DNA of 26,168 nucleotides from Corynebacterium sp. (GTDB lineage Bacteria; Actinomycetota; Actinomycetes; Mycobacteriales; Mycobacteriaceae). The stretch spans positions 1 through 26,168 of the forward strand of contig NZ_JAPJNQ010000026.1 in assembly GCF_030826625.1 (NCBI RefSeq). Direction: 5' to 3'. The notes beneath the pieces were generated by a model, which saw only the letters and a program-made list of their open reading frames with translations, did no database searches and was not told the origin of the DNA. Positions 22,168 to 26,168 of the stretch are shown piece by piece. Every line of letters starts with the position of its first letter. Positions within the stretch are counted from its first letter, which is position 1. A program made the position numbers and the translations under genes.

Positions 22168-22931
22168 GATGCCGCAGCTAGTTTGGCAAATTCTTCGCCA
22201 TCCAATGATGCTCCGCCCACCAGGCCACCGTCTACGTCTGGCTGGGCGACTATCTCTGCGATGGAGTCGGTGCGCACCGACCCACCGTACAGGATACGCA
22301 TTGACGCAGCCGTGTCTTCGTCCGAAAGCCGTGTGACTAATTCCCGCAGCGCTTTGCAAACTTCTTGCGCGTCGTTCGGTGAAGCAGCCTTGCCGGTGCC
22401 GATCGCCCACACCGGTTCATATGCCAGCACCGTATCTCGCAGCTGCTGAGTGTTTAAGCCTTCAAGGGAGTTACGAGCTTGATCGACGATGTAGTCAAGG
22501 TAGCTTCCAGATTCGCGGATATCGAGCGATTCACCGACACATACGATCGGCTTAATTCCGTTCTTATGCGCGATTTGAGCTTTTTGCGAGACTAAGTCGG
22601 AAGTTTCGTGGTGGTACTGTCGGCGTTCCGAATGACCAACGATGACCCATTCACAGCCCAACTTCGCCAGCATAGGAGCTGAAATATCACCGGTATAGGC
22701 GCCTTTTTCCTGCGGGGCAACATTCTGCGCGCCATAGCTAATCTTCATTTTCTCCCCGTTTACTACGGTCTGAATCGAGCGCAGATCAGTAAACGGTGCG
22801 AGAACGGCGATATCTACTTTTTCGTAGTATTCCTTGGGTAAAGCGAAAGTCAGCTTCTGGATATTTTTGATGGCCTCGAGGTGATCAAGGTTCATCTTCC
22901 AATTTCCGGCAATCAGCGGCGTACGTGCCAT
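22152..22931 (-). CDS. tpiA: Triosephosphate isomerase
   Basis: TIM-barrel enzyme of 259 aa interconverting dihydroxyacetone phosphate and glyceraldehyde-3-phosphate. The three catalytic residues are in place: Lys12 (GNWKMN), electrophile His100 (IVGHSERR) and general base Glu172 in AYEPVWAIGTGKAA. The phosphate loop GGSV and the GGLVGGASL ending are intact. The ATG at 22931 has AGGAG 7 nt upstream. It follows pgk with a 133-bp gap that includes a terminator-like hairpin, so its expression may be lower than that of gap-pgk unless it has its own promoter. The next gene downstream is secG; ppc, which follows tpi in C. glutamicum, is not here. Confidence 0.98.
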   Translation of the reverse strand: MARTPLIAGNWKMNLDHLEAIKNIQKLTFALPKEYYEKVDIAVLAPFTDLRSIQTVVNGEKMKISYGAQNVAPQEKGAYTGDISAPMLAKLGCEWVIVGHSERRQYHHETSDLVSQKAQIAHKNGIKPIVCVGESLDIRESGSYLDYIVDQARNSLEGLNTQQLRDTVLAYEPVWAIGTGKAASPNDAQEVCKALRELVTRLSDEDTAASMRILYGGSVRTDSIAEIVAQPDVDGGLVGGASLDGEEFAKLAAASVANI

Positions 22932-22968
22932 GTGTTTCTCCTAGCTTAAGTGGGAGGCTTCGGGTTAT

Positions 22969-22990
22969 AACTCGGATCAGGTGCCGAGTT
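22969..22990. other. Stem-loop in the pgk-tpiA gap
   Basis: AACTCGG (22969-22975) and CCGAGTT (22984-22990) form a perfect 7-bp stem with an 8-base loop. It lies 38 bp upstream of the tpiA start and downstream of the terminator-like hairpin at 23029-23056 in the direction of transcription. It could be part of a leader structure for tpiA. Confidence 0.4.
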
Positions 22991-23028
22991 GGGTAGCTCA
23001 GTTGCGCTACAGCAAATGCGAATAAAAC

Positions 23029-23056
23029 AGCTTGGCAACGTATTCGTCGCCAAGCT
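23029..23056 (-). terminator. Intercistronic terminator-like hairpin after pgk
   Basis: AGCTTGGC and GCCAAGCT form a perfect 8-bp stem (23056-23049 and 23036-23029 on the mRNA strand) with a 12-base loop. The mRNA then reads GTTTTATT, which resembles an intrinsic terminator tail. It begins 8 bp after the pgk stop. Partial termination here would make gap-pgk transcripts more abundant than those continuing into tpiA. Confidence 0.6.
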
Positions 23057-23064
23057 CATGAGCC

Positions 23065-24279
23065 CTAGCGCTCCAAAACAGCAACACCAGGCAATTGCTT
23101 GCCTTCGAGGAATTCCAGCGATGCTCCTCCGCCAGTGGAAATGTGGCTGAAGCCATTCTCGTCCAACCCTAACGCGCGCACCGCCGATGCGGAATCGCCG
23201 CCGCCGACCACTGTGAATGCACCAGAATTGGTTGCAGCAATGATCGCCTTGGCCACACCCGCTGTGCCGTGAGCAAATGGTTCTTTTTCAAACACTCCCA
23301 TGGGACCATTCCAGAACACGGTTTTCGACGCAGTGATGATTTCTGCGAATTTCTCCACCGATTGCGGTCCAATATCTGGCGAGAGCCATCCTTCCGGAAT
23401 CCCAGCCAAATCCACGACCTGGGTATTGGCATCGGCAGAGAACTCGTCGGCGGCGAGTAAATCCACCGGCAAGCAAATCTTGTCACCGAAACGCTCCAAC
23501 AGCTGTTTGCACGTATCGATCATGTCCTCTTGTAACAAGGAATTCTGTACGTTGTAGCCTTGCGCGGCGAGGAAGGTGTAGCACATTCCACCACCGATGA
23601 TGATATGCGAAGCTTTGCCAGCGAGCGCTTCGATTACCCCGAGCTTATCGGATACTTTCGAGCCACCGAGCACAACGGTGTAATCCTGTACTGGATCATC
23701 CGCAACCACCGATAACTTCTCAAGCTCAGCTTCCACGAGGTAGCCAGCATAAGCATCGAGCTTCTCAGCGACGTCGTACACAGAAGCCTGCGCTCGGTGC
23801 ACCACGCCAAAGCCGTCAGAAACGAAAACGCCATCATCGGCGGCTAGTGCGGCCAGTTCTGTCGCGAATTCAGCGCGTTCGGCGGCGTCTTTTGAGGTCT
23901 CACGAGCGTCAAAACGGACGTTTTCGAGCAACATGACGTCGCCTTCGTTAAGCCCATTCGCGCGCTCATGTGCATCTTCCCCAGTCACATCTTGTGCCAA
24001 GGCCACCCACTGGCCGAGTGCCTCGGACAATGCTTCGGCTACCGGTGCCAACGAATATTTCTCGTTGAATTCACCTTTCGGCCGGCCCAGGTGTGCAGCC
24101 ACGATGACTTTCGCACCGGCATCAACCAAAGCCTGGATAGTCGGCAGCGCAGCATTGATTCGGCCTGCATCTGCGATAGTGCCCTCGTCAGTCAACGGGA
24201 CGTTGAGGTCGGCGCGCACTAGAACATGCCGAGAATCTAGATCCTGCTGTAACAGTTCCTCGAGCTTACGAAATGCCAC
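23065..24279 (-). CDS. pgk: Phosphoglycerate kinase
   Basis: Two-domain kinase of 404 aa that transfers phosphate from 1,3-bisphosphoglycerate to ADP. The substrate-side signature VLVRADLNVPL is near residues 19-29, followed by AAHLGRPKG and LLENVRF. The DGFGVVHRAQASV segment is in the N-terminal domain. The nucleotide domain has VVLGGSKVSDKL, FWNGPMGVFE and VVGGGDSASAV, and the protein ends normally. The start is GTG 24279 with AAGGAAG 5 nt upstream; no nearby ATG fits. It lies 75 bp after gap in the same orientation and is very probably co-transcribed with it. Confidence 0.98.
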   Translation of the reverse strand: MAFRKLEELLQQDLDSRHVLVRADLNVPLTDEGTIADAGRINAALPTIQALVDAGAKVIVAAHLGRPKGEFNEKYSLAPVAEALSEALGQWVALAQDVTGEDAHERANGLNEGDVMLLENVRFDARETSKDAAERAEFATELAALAADDGVFVSDGFGVVHRAQASVYDVAEKLDAYAGYLVEAELEKLSVVADDPVQDYTVVLGGSKVSDKLGVIEALAGKASHIIIGGGMCYTFLAAQGYNVQNSLLQEDMIDTCKQLLERFGDKICLPVDLLAADEFSADANTQVVDLAGIPEGWLSPDIGPQSVEKFAEIITASKTVFWNGPMGVFEKEPFAHGTAGVAKAIIAATNSGAFTVVGGGDSASAVRALGLDENGFSHISTGGGASLEFLEGKQLPGVAVLER

Positions 24280-24354
24280 TGTATCTTCCTTTACGCGTTC
24301 AGGATTCGATGCTTGTTAACGCTCGTTCATACTTAAAGCGCCGTATTTTACGGG

Positions 24355-25362
24355 TTATAGCTGTGCGCCCACGTGCTTGCATAAGCGCAAGAGCTGGCTA
24401 CTGTAACCCCACTCGTTGTCATACCAGGCAACAATCTTGACCAAATTATCACCGATGACCTTAGTCAGTGGTGCGTCAAAAATTGCGCCGTGACTGTTAC
24501 CAACGATGTCAGTAGAGACCACTGGCGCAGTGGAGTATTCAACGATTCCAGCGAGAGGGCCTTCGGCAGCTTCACGCACCGCAGCGTTGATATCGTCAAC
24601 GGTCACGGCACGCTCTGCTCGGAAAGTCAGCTCCATTGCGGACCCCGTTAACGTCGGCACCCGCAGCGCATAGCCATCGAGTTTGCCGTTGAGCTCGGGG
24701 ATGACGATACCAACGGCTTTCGCCGCACCCGTAGAGGTCGGGACGATATTGTGTGCTGCCGCCCGCGCACGGCGCAAATCCTTGTGTGGGCCGTCGACTA
24801 GCTGCTGATCACCGGTGTAGGCATGCACGGTAGTCATCAAACCAGAGACGATACCGAATTGCTCATGAAGCACGGAGGCGATCGGTGCCAAACAGTTGGT
24901 CGTGCACGAAGCCGCCGAGACAACCTGATGAGCAGCGTTATCGTAACTATCCGAATTAACGCCGTACACGAAAGTCGCATCAACATCTTTACCTGGGGCG
25001 GAAAGAATTACCTTCTTCGCACCAGATTCCAGGTGCGGACGTGCCTGCTCACTGGATCGGAATTTACCGGTCGACTCAACCACGATGTCAACACCGTGGG
25101 TTTCCCAGTGCAACTGCGCTGGGTCTTTAATGCTAGTAAGAGCTATCGGAGCGCCGTTGATGACCAAATTGTCCTCGCCATCAACGGATACGTCCGCATC
25201 GAGAATGCCGAAAGCAGTATCGTACTTCAGCAAATGAGCTAATGTTTCCGGTGCTGCCACGTCGTTGATGGCAACTACCTCGATATCGCCAGGCGATTCG
25301 AGGACAGCGCGCAAAAAGCTGCGCCCAATGCGACCAAAGCCGTTAATTCCTACGCGAATCAT
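24355..25362 (-). CDS. gap: Glyceraldehyde-3-phosphate dehydrogenase
   Basis: GAPDH of 335 aa, phosphorylating type. The nucleotide-binding motif is GINGFGRIGR (5-14), and Asp34 (AINDVAAPE) suggests preference for NAD+ and a mainly glycolytic role. The catalytic Cys153 is in SAASCTTNCLAP, with His180 in TTVHAYTGDQ; WYDNEWGYS closes the protein. The ATG at 25362 lies only 9 bp after the whiA stop, and no strong ribosome site is seen (GGTAG at a poor distance). This close spacing suggests translation coupled to whiA, which is odd for a highly expressed glycolytic gene. A promoter inside whiA is possible but I cannot point to it. Confidence 0.97.
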   Translation of the reverse strand: MIRVGINGFGRIGRSFLRAVLESPGDIEVVAINDVAAPETLAHLLKYDTAFGILDADVSVDGEDNLVINGAPIALTSIKDPAQLHWETHGVDIVVESTGKFRSSEQARPHLESGAKKVILSAPGKDVDATFVYGVNSDSYDNAAHQVVSAASCTTNCLAPIASVLHEQFGIVSGLMTTVHAYTGDQQLVDGPHKDLRRARAAAHNIVPTSTGAAKAVGIVIPELNGKLDGYALRVPTLTGSAMELTFRAERAVTVDDINAAVREAAEGPLAGIVEYSTAPVVSTDIVGNSHGAIFDAPLTKVIGDNLVKIVAWYDNEWGYSSQLLRLCKHVGAQL

Positions 25363-25371
25363 AAGGCCATG

Positions 25372-26168
25372 CTACCGCGAATCGTTCTGCCCTGCCTGCC
25401 CAGTCTTCTCGGTATCGTTGTCATGCGCATCACCATCGTGCGCAGAGTCAGTTTCCTCGTCGAAAAGATCCTCGTCGATGCCTTCGGTGGTATTGGGAAT
25501 TCCTAACTCCTCAGCGCGTTTATCCGCCATCGACAGCAGGCGGCGAATGCGGCCGGCAACCGCATCCTTCGTCATCTGCGGATCACCAAGCTTGCCGAGT
25601 TCTTCCAGGGAGGCTTGGCGATATTTCACACGCAGATTTCCAGCATCAGCCAAATGCTCTGGCACATCGTCACCAAGAATCTCCATCGCTCGGTGGACTC
25701 GCGCTGCAGCAGTGACTGCTGCACGAGCTGAACGGCGCAAGTTCGCATCGTCGAAATTGGCCAACCGGTTCTGTGACGCTCGCGCTTCCCGGCGCAACCG
25801 TTTGTCGTCCCATTCCAAACGCGTGACTTGCGCGCCCATACGGCTAAGAAGTGCCCCAATCGCTTCACCGTCACGGATCACTACGCGATCCGTGCCACGT
25901 GATTCTTTAGTCTTTGCCACGATTCCCAAACGTCGAGCACAACCGACCAAAGCCAATGCCGCTTCCTGGCAAGGACAAGCGATTTCGAGTGAGGACGACC
26001 GACCAGGTTCGGTCAATACACCTTGCGCCAAAAATGCTCCACGCCAGGCCGCCTCATTATCAGCGATGGTGCCAGAAATCACCTGCGGGGGAAGGCCGAC
26101 GACAGCATGCCCCGATTTTGTTACCAGCCCAAGACGACGAGCGATCTTTTTCGCATCGCGGGTAATAC
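25372..26168 (-). CDS. whiA: Sporulation/division regulator WhiA (5' end outside window)
   Basis: C-terminal 264 residues of WhiA, a DNA-binding protein found across Gram-positive bacteria, including those that do not sporulate. It has a degenerate LAGLIDADG homing-endonuclease fold followed by a helix-turn-helix domain. The frame is open to the window edge, and the residues before 26082 (GHAVVGLPPQV) match the family, so a GTG at 26082 is only an internal Val. Visible blocks are WRGAFLAQGVLTEPGRSS, NRLANFDDANLRRSARAA, and the C-terminal SLEELGKLGDPQMTKDAVAG with RIRRLLSMAD. A tail of about 40 residues rich in Asp, Glu and Gly/Asn extends beyond the usual end and is probably disordered. gap starts 9 bp downstream. 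Confidence 0.96.
   Translation of the reverse strand, partial: ITRDAKKIARRLGLVTKSGHAVVGLPPQVISGTIADNEAAWRGAFLAQGVLTEPGRSSSLEIACPCQEAALALVGCARRLGIVAKTKESRGTDRVVIRDGEAIGALLSRMGAQVTRLEWDDKRLRREARASQNRLANFDDANLRRSARAAVTAAARVHRAMEILGDDVPEHLADAGNLRVKYRQASLEELGKLGDPQMTKDAVAGRIRRLLSMADKRAEELGIPNTTEGIDEDLFDEETDSAHDGDAHDNDTEKTGQAGQNDSR

Noticed and set aside
22984..23013. GGGTAGCTCAGTTG looks like a tRNA D-arm
   Set aside because: No matching acceptor stem, anticodon arm or GTTC-type T-arm follows on either strand, so this is not a tRNA gene. It is more likely part of the local hairpins between pgk and tpiA.
26080..26082. GTG as the start of whiA
   Set aside because: The frame continues to the window edge with family-like sequence (GHAVVGLPPQV), so this codon is internal and the gene is cut by the window.
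1..26168. Mobile elements, prophage, CRISPR or toxin-antitoxin genes
   Set aside because: No transposase, integrase, terminal inverted repeats, spaced direct repeats or such small gene pairs were seen; the region is conserved housekeeping sequence.

Overview
The window looks like a core chromosomal segment of a Corynebacterium or close relative in the Mycobacteriales. The evidence is gene content and order: an actinobacterial suf cluster led by sufR, a polytopic alpha-1,6-mannosyltransferase of the MptB type, ctaA/qor/ctaB around the pentose phosphate genes, the OpcA protein next to zwf, and whiA-gap-pgk-tpiA-secG. Base composition is moderate. I see no insertion sequence, prophage, integrase, CRISPR array, tRNA or rRNA.

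Layout. 1-1256 (+): the 3' part of a NarL/DesK-type histidine kinase and its response regulator. 1297-1364: two stem-loops between convergent genes. 1379-7812 (-): the SUF iron-sulfur cluster operon, transcribed sufR-sufB-sufD-sufC-sufS-sufU-sufT, with tight junctions except for two gaps (sufD/sufC and sufC/sufS) that hold hairpins. 7849-8064: divergent control region with a 12-bp palindrome that may be the SufR operator. 8065-11439 (+): mptB and a two-gene ABC exporter in one overlapping run. 11587-12645 (+): ctaA. 12784-13752 (+): quinone oxidoreductase, ending 3 bp from the convergent ctaB (13756-14673, -). CtaB makes heme O and CtaA converts it to heme A for the aa3 oxidase. 14674-14948: divergent ctaB/tkt control region.

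14949-21590 (+): pentose phosphate operon. Its first gene is one uninterrupted 1103-codon frame joining a complete transketolase to a complete transaldolase through an Ala/Ser/Asp-rich linker. It is followed by zwf, opcA and pgl. G6PDH, its OpcA partner and lactonase supply the oxidative branch, and the fusion supplies both carbon-shuffling enzymes of the non-oxidative branch. A strong bidirectional terminator follows at 21624-21655.

21751-26168 (-): whiA (5' end outside the window), gap, pgk, tpiA and secG. In C. glutamicum ppc lies between tpi and secG; here that place holds only 164 bp of non-coding DNA.

The most unusual items are the transketolase-transaldolase fusion with an 8-C run in its linker, the missing ppc, and several regulatory palindromes (sufR, secG, ctaA). 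No gene-free stretch exceeds 300 bases; the longest are 14674-14948 and 7849-8064.
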